Both the position numbers and the translations under genes were made by a program. This document shows positions 25,641-34,849 of a stretch of 39,681 bases of DNA, piece after piece (within the stretch, counting starts at the first letter, position 1; each line of letters opens with the position of its first letter). The DNA comes from JAFNAG01 sp963824985 (GTDB lineage: Bacteria > Acidobacteriota > UBA6911): positions 1 to 39,681 of the forward strand of contig CAWGRQ010000003.1 in NCBI GenBank assembly GCA_963824985.1, written 5' to 3'. A model generated the notes under the pieces. The model saw nothing but the letters and a program-made list of their open reading frames with translations, was not told where the DNA came from and searched no databases.

Positions 25641-26408
25641 CTAGTCGCGCCTCGAACCCTGAGCGCGGCCGGTTATTGGTACAAAGCGCACCGGAATGAG
25701 AGTGCGGCGGCTGATTCCGTGCTCCCCCTTTTGGAGCAGAACGAGTTCCTGATTGGCACTCCCTACCGGAATTACCATGGCCCCTCCGGGTTTGAGCTGA
25801 TCGATCAGTGGCTGCGGGATGCGGTCCGGTGCGGCTGTTACAATGATGCGATCGAATGGAGCGGCTTCGGGCCAACCGAGGTAGCCGTCTCCGATTCTGA
25901 TCGTGATGTTCCGGTATCCGAGGGAATCCAGAGTCGACTTAGCCCCGGCGGCCAGCTCCGGCAGGATTTCGATGGTGTACACCTCCGCGACCAACTCCGC
26001 CAGTATGGCCGCCTGATAGCCGGACCCGGTGCCGATCTCGAGGATGCGATCGCCGCTGCGGCATCCAAGAGCCTGCGTCATGTACCCGACGATATAGGGC
26101 TGTGAAATCGTCTGGCCCAGAATCAGGGGGAGGGGGGTGTCATCATAGGCCGAATCGGCGAGGCTGGAGGGGACGAACCGGTGGCGCGGCACTTTGCGCA
26201 TAATGGAAAGGATCTGCACATCCCTGATATCACGGTTCTCCAGCTGTTCCCTGACCATCCGTTCGCGCAACTGCTGGAATCGTTGCTCGCTGTCCGGGAG
26301 CAGGTTCGCTTGAGGATCTTGGCTGCGACTGGGCTGCATGGGAGACACGCATCCTTGCAGGCTTGAAGCCAGAGCCACTCCGAGGAACAGAATGGTCAGG
26401 CCTGTCAT
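25641..26408 (-). CDS. pcm: Protein-L-isoaspartate O-methyltransferase with lipoprotein signal
   Basis: The 255-residue protein begins with a hydrophobic segment, MTGLTILFLGVALASS, ending in a lipobox-like LQGC, so it is predicted to be exported and lipid-anchored. The mature part is a canonical PIMT: PRHRFVPSSLADSAYDDTPL, the family motif LGQTISQPYIVGYMTQ, and the SAM-binding loop ILEIGTGSGYQAAILAEL. IRIGDGYLGWPEAAPFDRI and IVTAAPDRIPQPLIDQLKPGG then follow. It would repair isoaspartyl residues in envelope proteins. The methyl donor AdoMet is normally cytoplasmic, which makes the exported form puzzling. The signal could instead be an artefact of start choice, although PIMT proteins with signal peptides are known. 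Confidence 0.88.
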   Translation of the reverse strand: MTGLTILFLGVALASSLQGCVSPMQPSRSQDPQANLLPDSEQRFQQLRERMVREQLENRDIRDVQILSIMRKVPRHRFVPSSLADSAYDDTPLPLILGQTISQPYIVGYMTQALGCRSGDRILEIGTGSGYQAAILAELVAEVYTIEILPELAAGAKSTLDSLGYRNITIRIGDGYLGWPEAAPFDRIIVTAAPDRIPQPLIDQLKPGGAMVIPVGSANQELVLLQKGEHGISRRTLIPVRFVPITGRAQGSRRD

Positions 26409-26504
26409 GGGCCCTCTCCGATTCAGGGGGCGGCCAGGGGCAGCCCCTGGCCGTCCGAAACATTGCTGCCCCTCAACCGGGTCCCATTATGATCGCAGGT
26501 CTTC

Positions 26505-27293
26505 CTAAAAGACCGGGTCGGCCAACCGGGCCAGAATGGCGGCGGAAGCCTGCTCGACGTCGGCGTGCAACGAATTGCCGTGCGAATCCATGGTGACCAC
26601 GGCCGGGAAGTCTTCAACATCCAGATGCCACATCGCTTCGGGAAGGCCGAATTCCAGGAAGTGAACGTTTTTCACACTCTTGATGCATCGACCATAGTAT
26701 TGGGCGGCGCCACCGATAGCATTGAGATAGACGGCTCCATGATCCTTGAGTGCCGCCAGTGTTTTGGCCCCCATGCCTCCCTTTCCGATGACGGCGCGGA
26801 TTCCGAAACGCTTGATGATCTCCGCTTTGTACGGCTCCTCGCGAATGGAGGTGGTGGGGCCGGCGGCCGTCATTTTCCAACCGCCATTCTGCTTCAGCAC
26901 CACCGGTCCGCAGTGATACAGAAGCCCGCCGGAAAGGTCGACGGGCGCTTGATTCTTCATCAGGTGCGCGTGAACCGCATCGCGTCCGGTATACATGTCG
27001 CCGCGCAGGAGTACGATATCGCCGACCTTCAGGCTGCGCGCCGTCGCTTCGGTCACCGGCGACTGCAGGATGATCTCCTTTCCCGTCCGGCGGAAACCCT
27101 GGCCAGAGGACATGGGCTTCACGGGAGCGCCCGCATCGCGGTACAGCCAGCGCTTGATGGCGCCGGTTCGGGCGTCGAGAATCACTCCGAGGCGCCGGAA
27201 AGCCCAGCAATCGTAAGCCACAGAAACGAAGAATGAAGCCGGCAGGCGGTTCAGAGCGCCGATCTTACAGCCAATCAGGGTCAGAGCTCCCCC
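26505..27293 (-). CDS. Class I (Fe-S) fumarase, 5'-truncated: end of alpha domain plus complete beta domain
   Basis: The C-terminal about 200 residues form a complete fumarase/tartrate dehydratase beta domain: GKEIILQSPVTEATARSLKV, GDIVLLRGDMYTGRDAVHAHL, GLLYHCGPVV, TAAGPTTSIREEPYKAEII, AVIGKGGMG and VEDFPAVVTMDSHGN. Upstream of the only good internal ATG (27113) the same frame still reads like the end of a fumarase alpha domain (IGCKIGALNRLPASFFVSVA, then YDCWAFRRLGVILDARTGA). This points to a fused alpha-beta single-chain enzyme. The similarity stops at the C-run near 27290, and no alpha-domain core with its Fe-S cysteines exists beyond it. The gene as present cannot encode active fumarase unless the beta domain pairs with an alpha subunit made elsewhere. 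Confidence 0.75.
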   Translation of the reverse strand, partial: GGALTLIGCKIGALNRLPASFFVSVAYDCWAFRRLGVILDARTGAIKRWLYRDAGAPVKPMSSGQGFRRTGKEIILQSPVTEATARSLKVGDIVLLRGDMYTGRDAVHAHLMKNQAPVDLSGGLLYHCGPVVLKQNGGWKMTAAGPTTSIREEPYKAEIIKRFGIRAVIGKGGMGAKTLAALKDHGAVYLNAIGGAAQYYGRCIKSVKNVHFLEFGLPEAMWHLDVEDFPAVVTMDSHGNSLHADVEQASAAILARLADPVF

Positions 27294-27337
27294 CCGATTT
27301 TCCGGAGGCCGAGTTGATTTTTGTATCCATTGCATTG

Positions 27338-30280
27338 GTGTCGCGCATATCAAGAGCGCTCTTCGCCTTGCTGCTCATTCCCATCCTTTTTCATGCTCCG
27401 ATCGCACAAGCCGCCGTTTGTGGCGACGCCAACGCATCGGGACAGATCGACATCGCCGATGCCGTCTATCTCATCAACTACATCTTCGCCGGCGGTGCCG
27501 TCCCCGTGGATGACGCTCAAGGTGACTTCAACTGCAATGGTCAGACCGACATTGTCGATGCGGTGTTCATGGTCAATTACATCTTTCGCCTCCGGCCCGG
27601 CGCCGTGCAGTGGTTCCGCTGTGCGGACTGGAGTGCTGCTCAGTGGAGACGCAAATGCGACTGCGGTATCTGCCATTGTCAAATTCGGCCCTCTTGCTGC
27701 CGACTCTGCCGAGATCGAGTCAACGGGGCTTATTACGACGCGCATTGATGCCGTGGCTAATCCAGCCGCCACGATCGGCGCAGTTAACGCTGCGCTCAAT
27801 TCCATCGGTGGGAAGATTTCGTGGATGATTCCCGGCGGCTTGTCGGTTACAATCGCTGTGCCCGCCGTTGCAAAGCAAGCAGGAAGCCGACAGTCTCGGT
27901 GCAATTCTCGTTACGAGCGGCGCATTCTTGATTGCCGATGCCGCATTTCAGGCGGATCTAAATGGAGCGGTCGAGATGACGGAACTACCACCAACCGGCA
28001 CAAATGAGATATATCACTTGCGGCAAATGCGAATGCCGGCGGCCTGGAATCTGCGAACTCTTGTCGAGAACATCAATGCCGATGTCACCGTTTTCGTTCC
28101 TGACGGCTATTATCGCGCAACACCACATCCGGAAATTCCTGCGCAATCTTTCGTGACTGGTGCTGGAAATCTGGAACTTTTGTCGACCGTTGACGGCAAT
28201 CACGGATTCTGTACATCCGGGATAATTGGGGCAAGACACGACGACAAGAACACGACCGGCGTTCACTCCGACCCGGCAGATCGGCTCTCAATTCGCTCGA
28301 TGCCGATTGGCGGTCTTACGATGCCAGAAATCACATCAGAAATTGTAGATAATATGCCGACAGGCAGGTTTGTGTTGAGCACTTCTTTCGGCTTCACAAA
28401 GGACATCTTCGGAATTTAGCAAGGCAAAGCGCGCGATTCAGGCGATGGATTGGCGCAGACTGGCGCGTCCACGCAAGGACGATTTCATTCATATTACCAG
28501 CGCAGGCAATGAAGGAACGCGCACTGACGATAGCCGCTATGCCGCGATGAGTTCGGCTTTCAATGTCGCCGCAGCGTTTGACTCACCATTCGATTTATAC
28601 GCTCCGGGTGAAATTGGCCCCGTTGACTCCTGAGTACTGCAAGCTTATTGGGCTTACACGCTTTCGGTTAGTCCATTCAATTCCGTCAAGATGGACAACG
28701 TGATTGTCGTGGGATCTTCCGATGTTAACGGTAACGAGAGTTCATTCTCCAATCCCGGATCGGTGGTGCGTACCCTGGGGGAAGATGTCGCCGCGCCCTG
28801 CCTGCGGGTGGATCCTGCTGATGTCGACGGCGGCTGCTTTGAGACGCCCGATGGATTGCACATCTCATACTACGACGGAACTTCGTTTTCGACGCCACAA
28901 GTAGCGGGGCTGGCCGCTTACCTTCTAAGTTTGGCTCCTCTGCTTTCGAACGCTGAGATCAAAGATATCATTTACAATTCCTTTATCAATTCGCCGAATC
29001 CGGGATTCGTCGATGCATACGGTGCGGTGTCTGGCGTTGGATACGGATATTGCTAGTTCAACTGCGCGACCGACTTTGTTAGATGTAGTTGATAACACCT
29101 TCAGCGAGACTCCGGACGGCAGTTTTGACGAGTACGATATTCAACAGTTTCTGGCGAAGTTTGACGAGTACTCGAATTACGTTCCGGCATTCCTAACGCC
29201 CCCGCCGACTATTCGAGATACGACCTAAATGGCGATGGCTTCACGGGCGGTGATAACTTCGTCACGCGATTTGATCTTGATATTAACAATCCACCGCAGT
29301 TTACTTCTGTCACTATTGAATTTGATACTACCGCGCGCAGCTATGACGAGAGCATTCTCGCTGACCTTGACATTCTATGTTATTACGCCAATACATCGCT
29401 GTTTACCGGAGACAAGAACCTACGCGACTCGTTGATGGTCAATTGCCCGAACTGCGATGCCGCCACACGGAATGCTGGGCAATGCGAAGAGCCATACAAG
29501 CTGGTGTCGCGATTCCTGCAGATGAAGGGAACATCGTGTTCAAAACTAAACGGTCAGGCAGGAGTTTGCCCAGTGGATTCGCTCTTCCAGTCTACGATCA
29601 CGAGTAATTTCGGTGCTTGGTCCCACGATATGCCGATCGGCTTTGACTTCACGAAGCCCGATGGTCAGGCCGACAGCACTATCGTGCATCTTGGAATCGA
29701 CACCGACGCCGACTACCATTCGCTGACCAGGACGGCGACACTTCTCCTGACCAGCGGTGGCACTTCCTTTGGCACCTTTTATGTTCCTGAAGGCCAACAA
29801 TTCTGTAGCCCGGTGTACTACTCCAACGGCACCAGCTACGTATACTATTCTTTTGATATTGGCGGCGGATGGGAAGCAGAGCTCACGATGACCATCGGAA
29901 TGTCGGCATCGCTTAACGGATCGTTTGCGCAAACAACCAACGCATTCTCGGACCATCAGACTCCTCGAGCTGCAACAAGTGGCTCGGTGCTTCTCTTCAC
30001 CGGCAAGTTAAAGGCAACACAGGCCACACCGAATCTGACATTGGATACGACCGTCGTGCAAACTCTGCCGGCCGGAAGATACATTCTCATCCGTGGGCTG
30101 ACCTCCGGCTCGCTGCTGGGCGTATGTTCACAGGTTAGTGGTCATGCCGAAGGCACGATTGGGGCCGTGATCAGGGTGAATCATGCACTGCCGAAGTCGA
30201 GCCGTCGGAGAATGCCGGCGCCGAGAGTTCTGCTTCCCGAGCTAGTAGAGGAAAGGTTGGCACTGCCGCAGAGCAACTGA
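27338..30280 (+). pseudogene. Secreted subtilisin-like (S8) protease with N-terminal dockerin-type repeat, multiply frameshifted
   Basis: One protein can be followed through several frames. In order: a signal peptide (SRALFALLLIPILFHAPIAQ) at 27338-27410, a two-unit dockerin-like Ca-binding module (GDANASGQIDIADAVYLINY and GDFNCNGQTDIVDAVFMVNY) and a propeptide (27650-27880). The peptidase domain follows with Asp in VTVFVPDGYY, His in DGNHGFCTSGIIGA, the oxyanion Asn in ITSAGNEG, and Ser in GTSFSTPQVAGLAAYL. The C-terminal region has another NGDG calcium motif and a beta-rich tail (29207-30280). The frame changes near 27630, 27880, 28415, 29030 and 29205, and an in-frame TGA occurs at 28631-28633. 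The start is uncertain (GTG 27338 or TTG 27335). It is either a pseudogene or a stretch of poor sequence; immediate neighbours are intact. Confidence 0.75.
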
Positions 30281-30355
30281 TTTGAAATGTGCGCCTGCAG
30301 ATTCGAAGTAATAAGGAATGATGGACGTTGGTTTCTGGCAATGAGTACGAACTTC

Positions 30356-31555
30356 CTATTCATATCGGAGTGCATCGATGACGTTAAGTCTTGACGCGCG
30401 AAGTGCCGGATAGAATCCAGCCACCATGCCAACACCAATGCAAACAAGAATACTGTACCCAATCCACAGCCACGGAAGAATCAAGTCACCACCTATCAAC
30501 GCCTTGTTTACAACCATGCCGAATATGATTCCCAGAAGACCTCCCAGAATTCCAAGGACGACAGACTCCATGAGAAACTGAGAGCTAATCATGAGCCGGC
30601 TGGCACCGACTGCCCGCCGAATTCCGATCTCACGTGTGCGCTCTGTGACCGACACGAGCATGACATTTGCAATTCCAATGCCGCCTACTGCCAGCGAGAC
30701 AAGCGCGATGATAATAATGAAGTTGGCGAGTTCGACATTTGTCTCCTGTATCGTTGATAAAAAGAAATCCTGCCGGCGAACTCGGAAATCATTCTCCTGT
30801 TCGGGACGAAGCCGATGATTTCGCCTAAGAATGGACTCAACGTCGAACAGCGCTTCTTCATAGTCAGACGAGGATTTCATTTGAGCCATGATTGTATTGA
30901 CGTAATCGACTCCAAAAAGCCTCTCTTGGGCGGTTGTGAGAGGTACATAAATCTGCTCGTCCGGGCTCGACCACGACTCTCCCTTTGCCGGCAACAAGCC
31001 AATTATGTCAAAGCTGTTCGACTTCAACAGCAACTTCTTCCCAATTGGCGACTCATCACCAAAGAGGTCCTTGCGAACTGTAGCACCGATCACACACACT
31101 CGGGCTCTCTCAAACAACTCCTGATTGTTAAATGCCCGCCCCTCGCTCGGCTCCACGTTATTGACAGCAAAATAAGCTGGGGTCGTCCCGGACAACCGGC
31201 TGCTTCGGTTCTTGTCCCTATACTCAGCAGAACCGTTCCCAGAATAGACCGGCACTGCTTCCGTGATGACACTTGAGGCTGATTCAATTTCGCGGGCATC
31301 GTCCCAGGTCAAACTAACGACATCGATATCAACATGGACGCCGTGGCCGTGCGCGAATTCCGGTCGGATAATGAGAACATTTGGGCCGAGAGCTTCGAGC
31401 TGCTCGTTGATCCGCCGCGTCGTGATTTCACCCAGAATTACAACGTAGAGGACTGCGGAGATGCCGACTGCAATTCCAAGCAGTGTAAGACTCGACCGAA
31501 GCGGATTAGCCTTAAGACTTTGGAATCCTTGACTTAGATTTTCGAGAATCAACAT
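30356..31555 (-). CDS. MacB-like ABC transporter permease (FtsX domain)
   Basis: This 399-residue protein has the MacB permease layout. There is one N-terminal membrane helix (LRSSLTLLGIAVGISAVLYV), a large periplasmic MacB_PCD domain (about 45-270, including SGTTPAYFAVNNVEPSEGRAF and VCVIGATVRKDLFG) and three C-terminal helices of the FtsX type (IALVSLAVGGIGIANVMLVS, VTERTREIGIRRAVGA). No ATPase domain is fused and no ATPase gene is next to it, so the partner must lie elsewhere. It is the last gene of the minus-strand operon and lies nine bases after the MacA-like adaptor gene. MacAB-type complexes export macrolides, peptides or siderophores across the envelope through an outer-membrane channel. 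Confidence 0.88.
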   Translation of the reverse strand: MLILENLSQGFQSLKANPLRSSLTLLGIAVGISAVLYVVILGEITTRRINEQLEALGPNVLIIRPEFAHGHGVHVDIDVVSLTWDDAREIESASSVITEAVPVYSGNGSAEYRDKNRSSRLSGTTPAYFAVNNVEPSEGRAFNNQELFERARVCVIGATVRKDLFGDESPIGKKLLLKSNSFDIIGLLPAKGESWSSPDEQIYVPLTTAQERLFGVDYVNTIMAQMKSSSDYEEALFDVESILRRNHRLRPEQENDFRVRRQDFFLSTIQETNVELANFIIIIALVSLAVGGIGIANVMLVSVTERTREIGIRRAVGASRLMISSQFLMESVVLGILGGLLGIIFGMVVNKALIGGDLILPWLWIGYSILVCIGVGMVAGFYPALRASRLNVIDALRYE

Positions 31556-31564
31556 GATGATTGG

Positions 31565-32752
31565 CTACCTGCCACCGGAACGAGTCTGCGATGTGTTTCC
31601 GGTTCCGAAACTGCGTGAACCTTTGATCTCTTGCTCCATCCGATCATTTTCCTCTTTAAGTCGTGACGTCATCGGAACTCCAACGATGTCCCCGTCTGTC
31701 AGGCCCGAAACGACCACGGCGTCCTCAGCATTAGTCAGGCCAATCTCGATTTCACGCTGCACAAACGAGCCATTCTGTTTGACGAGGACCTCGCGGCTGT
31801 TTCGGTTTGAAAGCGCTTCTGTCGGTTCAATCAGAGCTAGCATGGGGACCAACATTGCGTTGTCATCCTTCGCTACAGTAACTTCGGCATTCACGTTCAT
31901 TCCCGACTTGAGCTTACCATCGATGTTCTCGACGTCGATGATGATGTCGAAGAGAGTTACGTTTTGCACAACCCTGGCTTCAGGGGCAATGCGAACTATC
32001 TTTCCGGAAAATGTGAGCGAGGGATAAGCGCTGGCAACTACGATAGCTTCCTGATTAACCTGAACCTTGCCAACGTCTATCTCATCGATACCAGCTTCTA
32101 TGTAAACGCGACGCATATCGGCGACATCGGCAATTCTGGTTCCACCGCCGACATTGCTTATACCTGATGCGATAATCTGTCCGATCTCGACATACTTTTG
32201 AAGAATTACGCCGTCAATGGGAGCCGTGACAATAGTCTCGTCCATGCGAGTTCGGGCTCGATCCAGAGTCGTTTGCGCCCCCACCATCTTGCCTTTAGCC
32301 TGCGCAAGTTGCAGAGCAATTTGGTTGAATTCCTCTTGAGAAATGAGTCGGTTATCGAAAAGCTCCTTGCGCCGGTCATAAGTACTCTGTGCCTGTGCAG
32401 TTTCGGCCTGGGCGATCTCAAGATCAGCCTGAGCTTGATCCATATCAGCCTTGACGTCTGTCTGGTCGAGCCGGCAAATGAGTGACCCGCGAGAGACTAA
32501 GTCGCCGGCCTCGAGCGGCAGCTCTTCAACCTTTCCACTGGCCTTCGATTTGATTTCGATGCGATCAATCGGGGTAACAATGCCGTCTGCCGCAACGACG
32601 CTGACAAACGTCCCGCGCTGTACAGCGAATTCTTTGAACCGTTGGTCCAAACCCGGAGCTTCGTCTGAGCGACCGGTTGAGTACATATAGATACTAACTG
32701 CTGCTACCAGCACAACTGATGACGTCAGTAATTGCCATTTAAATCGTCTCAT
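31565..32752 (-). CDS. MacA/HlyD-family periplasmic adaptor (membrane fusion protein)
   Basis: A 395-residue protein with an N-terminal signal anchor (LLTSSVVLVAAVSIYMYSTG), a first lipoyl half (IEIKSKASGKVEELPLEAGD), and a long alpha-helical hairpin rich in Gln and Ala (ADMDQAQADLEIAQAETAQA onwards). The second lipoyl half is IVTAPIDGVILQKYVEIGQI. Beta-barrel and membrane-proximal domains follow (VYIEAGIDEIDVGKVQ, LKSGMNVNAEVTVA). It would link the MacB-like permease to an outer-membrane channel, which is not in the window. It overlaps the stop of the upstream membrane-protein gene by four bases. Confidence 0.88.
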   Translation of the reverse strand: MRRFKWQLLTSSVVLVAAVSIYMYSTGRSDEAPGLDQRFKEFAVQRGTFVSVVAADGIVTPIDRIEIKSKASGKVEELPLEAGDLVSRGSLICRLDQTDVKADMDQAQADLEIAQAETAQAQSTYDRRKELFDNRLISQEEFNQIALQLAQAKGKMVGAQTTLDRARTRMDETIVTAPIDGVILQKYVEIGQIIASGISNVGGGTRIADVADMRRVYIEAGIDEIDVGKVQVNQEAIVVASAYPSLTFSGKIVRIAPEARVVQNVTLFDIIIDVENIDGKLKSGMNVNAEVTVAKDDNAMLVPMLALIEPTEALSNRNSREVLVKQNGSFVQREIEIGLTNAEDAVVVSGLTDGDIVGVPMTSRLKEENDRMEQEIKGSRSFGTGNTSQTRSGGR

Positions 32753-33573
32753 ACTGTTTCCTGCTTTTCCAGCGATGGTGTTGCAACGATGCCGCGCGAT
32801 TTCAGGTCCTCTTCTGCCTGATTGCGTAACCGGTCGATGGGATGCAGTGAGACGTTTTCCGCCGAGTTACTGTCGCCAAAAGCAAATGGATCGTCTAGAT
32901 CACGAATCAACAGTAAGAGGAAGATCATAAGAAATGCTATGACCCCTACAAAGAAGAGCGATTCAGTGAATGGCTCGATCTTTGAGAGCACAAGGCCAAT
33001 GCACAACAGGCCGGTTACACTGCTCGCTATCAGATATCCCGAGGAAATGAAGCTCGTATCTCTGATCGTATCTGTGCGGACAATCAGGCGCTTGAGCGAT
33101 GTGATTTCGTTCTTAAGTCGAACGACATGATTTGCTTGCGTACATGACTCCAGGTCAGTCAGAATGGCGTTAAGCTGTTGTGTCGATTGCAGCAACTCCC
33201 TTGTCTTGATCTTGCGATAGAACCATTGTATGCACTGTTCCACAAAGGAGGCTGTGACAATCATCCCATTTCTTGCGCTGGGATCGTTTTTTCTGTCATA
33301 CAGTATTGCGCACTCTTCAAAGACGGTAGAGATGGAATTGGCAATTTCGCCCGGAATTCGTTCGCTCTCTTTATAGTCGGCGAGAACCCCTGATAACAAA
33401 AAACCCATCAAGAACACATTTCCGGCAATAATTCCGGAAAAGAGATTATTCATCGAAAGCAGTTCAATTCCGTTGTAGTGCACCACGAGCTTTGTAGCAA
33501 TGATAATAGCAACGAGAGCGGACGCACGTATGAGAAGCCACAGGTTCTTTCGACTAAATCGTACCATTTTCAC
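32749..33573 (-). CDS. Bestrophin/DUF4239-like membrane protein of unknown function
   Basis: I do not firmly recognise this 274-residue protein. Membrane helices lie near the N-terminus (LWLLIRASALVAIIIATKLV, IIAGNVFLMGFLLSGVLADY) and two more near residues 180-235. A cytoplasmic helical region of about 110 residues separates them. After the last helix comes RDLDDPFAFGD, which resembles the acidic post-helix motif of bestrophin-like (DUF4239) proteins. That suggests an anion channel, but the similarity is short. Its ATG overlaps the CDF exporter stop and its own stop overlaps the adaptor start, so it is translated within an efflux operon and may support ion balance. Confidence 0.5.
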   Translation of the reverse strand: MKMVRFSRKNLWLLIRASALVAIIIATKLVVHYNGIELLSMNNLFSGIIAGNVFLMGFLLSGVLADYKESERIPGEIANSISTVFEECAILYDRKNDPSARNGMIVTASFVEQCIQWFYRKIKTRELLQSTQQLNAILTDLESCTQANHVVRLKNEITSLKRLIVRTDTIRDTSFISSGYLIASSVTGLLCIGLVLSKIEPFTESLFFVGVIAFLMIFLLLLIRDLDDPFAFGDSNSAENVSLHPIDRLRNQAEEDLKSRGIVATPSLEKQETV

Positions 33574-34478
33574 TCACCTTCCCTGCTAATCAACGTATTC
33601 GGCGCGGTGAAGTCGCGCGGCTTTTGATTTAGATGAACAAAACATCGAGGTATCTTGGAACAAAGTGATCGCTCAAATCGATTGGCGATTTCGTGAGCCT
33701 GTCCGATAGATAGTGACGCTTCAAAATTTATGGACAAATTCACAAAGGTGTCTGCCCCGGCACTGCGCACACGAACACTTTCGACAGAAACGATTTCCGG
33801 AACTTCTGCCGCGACTTCGAGCACGATATCCGCTACACCATCGGGTGCACGATCCAACAGTACGTCGATCGCCCTTTTTCCCAATCGCAGACAGACATGA
33901 ATAACAATTGCGGCCACAGTCAAGGCGGCGATTGAGTCCGCCATATACCAGCCGACATTAGCACACAGGAGTCCAATGAACACAACACCGGAACTCCAGA
34001 TGTCTGTAGAAAAGTGGAGAGCGTCAGCTTCCAGTGCCTGGCTGTTGTACTTTCTGGCGACCTTCATTAAGGCCCGCGAACGGGTAAAATCCACAATTAT
34101 CGACACTATCACCACGGCGTAGCTCCAGCGAGTGACTTCAATGAGAACTCGGCCCGATGCAAGACGGCTATACGCTTCATAAATGATCCAGGCGCAAGTT
34201 ACGAGAAGGAGTAAAGTCTCGATTAATGCTGAAAGATTTTCAATCTTACCATGTCCAAAATGGTGCTCTCGATCAGGAGGCTTGTCTGAAACCCGGACCG
34301 AAAAGTAAGTAATTACTGCAGCAACAAGATCCAGGCCGGAATGAAGCGCTTCAGCCAGAATTCCCAAACTGCCGGTAAGAAGACCAACGATCGCCTTAGA
34401 GGCGGTTAAGAATACCGCGGCCAATACAGAGACCAACGCAACTGTCTTCTTCTCGTTGATGGCTTCTCGATTGGTCAT
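33570..34478 (-). CDS. Cation diffusion facilitator (CDF) metal exporter
   Basis: This 302-residue protein has six membrane helices and the CDF metal site. TM2 has an LAEALHSGLDLVAAVITYFS segment with the His/Asp pair. TM5 has LEADALHFSTDIWSSGVV, the second half of the tetrahedral site. A His-containing loop lies between (DREHHFGHGKIENLSALIET). A cytoplasmic C-terminal domain of about 85 residues follows (VPEIVSVESVRVRSAGADTF). It would export Zn2+, Fe2+, Mn2+ or Cd2+ in exchange for protons; selectivity cannot be read. It is the first gene of the minus-strand operon, with GAGGAGAGG about 13 bases before the ATG. Confidence 0.92.
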   Translation of the reverse strand: MTNREAINEKKTVALVSVLAAVFLTASKAIVGLLTGSLGILAEALHSGLDLVAAVITYFSVRVSDKPPDREHHFGHGKIENLSALIETLLLLVTCAWIIYEAYSRLASGRVLIEVTRWSYAVVIVSIIVDFTRSRALMKVARKYNSQALEADALHFSTDIWSSGVVFIGLLCANVGWYMADSIAALTVAAIVIHVCLRLGKRAIDVLLDRAPDGVADIVLEVAAEVPEIVSVESVRVRSAGADTFVNLSINFEASLSIGQAHEIANRFERSLCSKIPRCFVHLNQKPRDFTAPNTLISREGE

Positions 34479-34717
34479 CAGTGTTTCTCAACCTCTCCTC
34501 AAGTGACATTAGTTCGCTGCAAATGACTGAAGTACGTCAGGACTTCCTAGAATGAATGGCCCAACGGACACCGAAACCTTAACTCAATTCCGTGGTGAAC
34601 AGCTCTTTCCAGAGTCAGTCGTTCTTCATTGACGCACTTCACTCGAATCTACGCTACAGCATGAAACGAGGTGTGTGTACTCTATCATTCGAGCATAGTA
34701 TACACGATTCTCGACAA

Positions 34718-34742
34718 CGGAGCGATACTCCGGAGTGCTCCG
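34718..34742. promoter_or_regulatory. Palindromic operator candidate upstream of the CDF operon
   Basis: The perfect 10-bp palindrome ACTCCGGAGT (34727-34736) is nested inside CGGAGC (34718-34723) and GCTCCG (34737-34742), giving a nearly symmetrical 25-bp site. It lies between the CDF operon (minus) and the DUF2231 gene (plus). A TATACT on the minus strand (34697-34702) could be a -10 box for the CDF operon, although no clear -35 is seen. In the rest of 34479-34717 I see no gene. Confidence 0.4.
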
Positions 34743-34749
34743 AAGTGAT

Positions 34750-34806
34750 TTTTAAGCGAATTTTAAGCGTGCATTTAGGAAGCTTTTAATCGGACCGTGT
34801 TATTCT
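34750..34806 (+). promoter_or_regulatory. OmpR/PhoB-type direct-repeat box with -10 (TATTCT)
   Basis: TTTTAAGC occurs at 34750-34757 and exactly again at 34761-34768, an 11-bp period. A weak copy (CATTTAGG) falls at 34772 and another TTTTAA at 34784. TATTCT (34801-34806) is placed as a -10 would be when such a box replaces the -35. Winged-helix response regulators such as PhoB bind this kind of array. The DUF2231 ATG is 43 bases downstream, with GAAAGGAG before it. The regulator encoded at 36185 is the obvious candidate. Confidence 0.6.
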
Positions 34807-34849
34807 ATGCGAAGAATACAGTACGGTACAATATCGAAAGGAGTATTAG

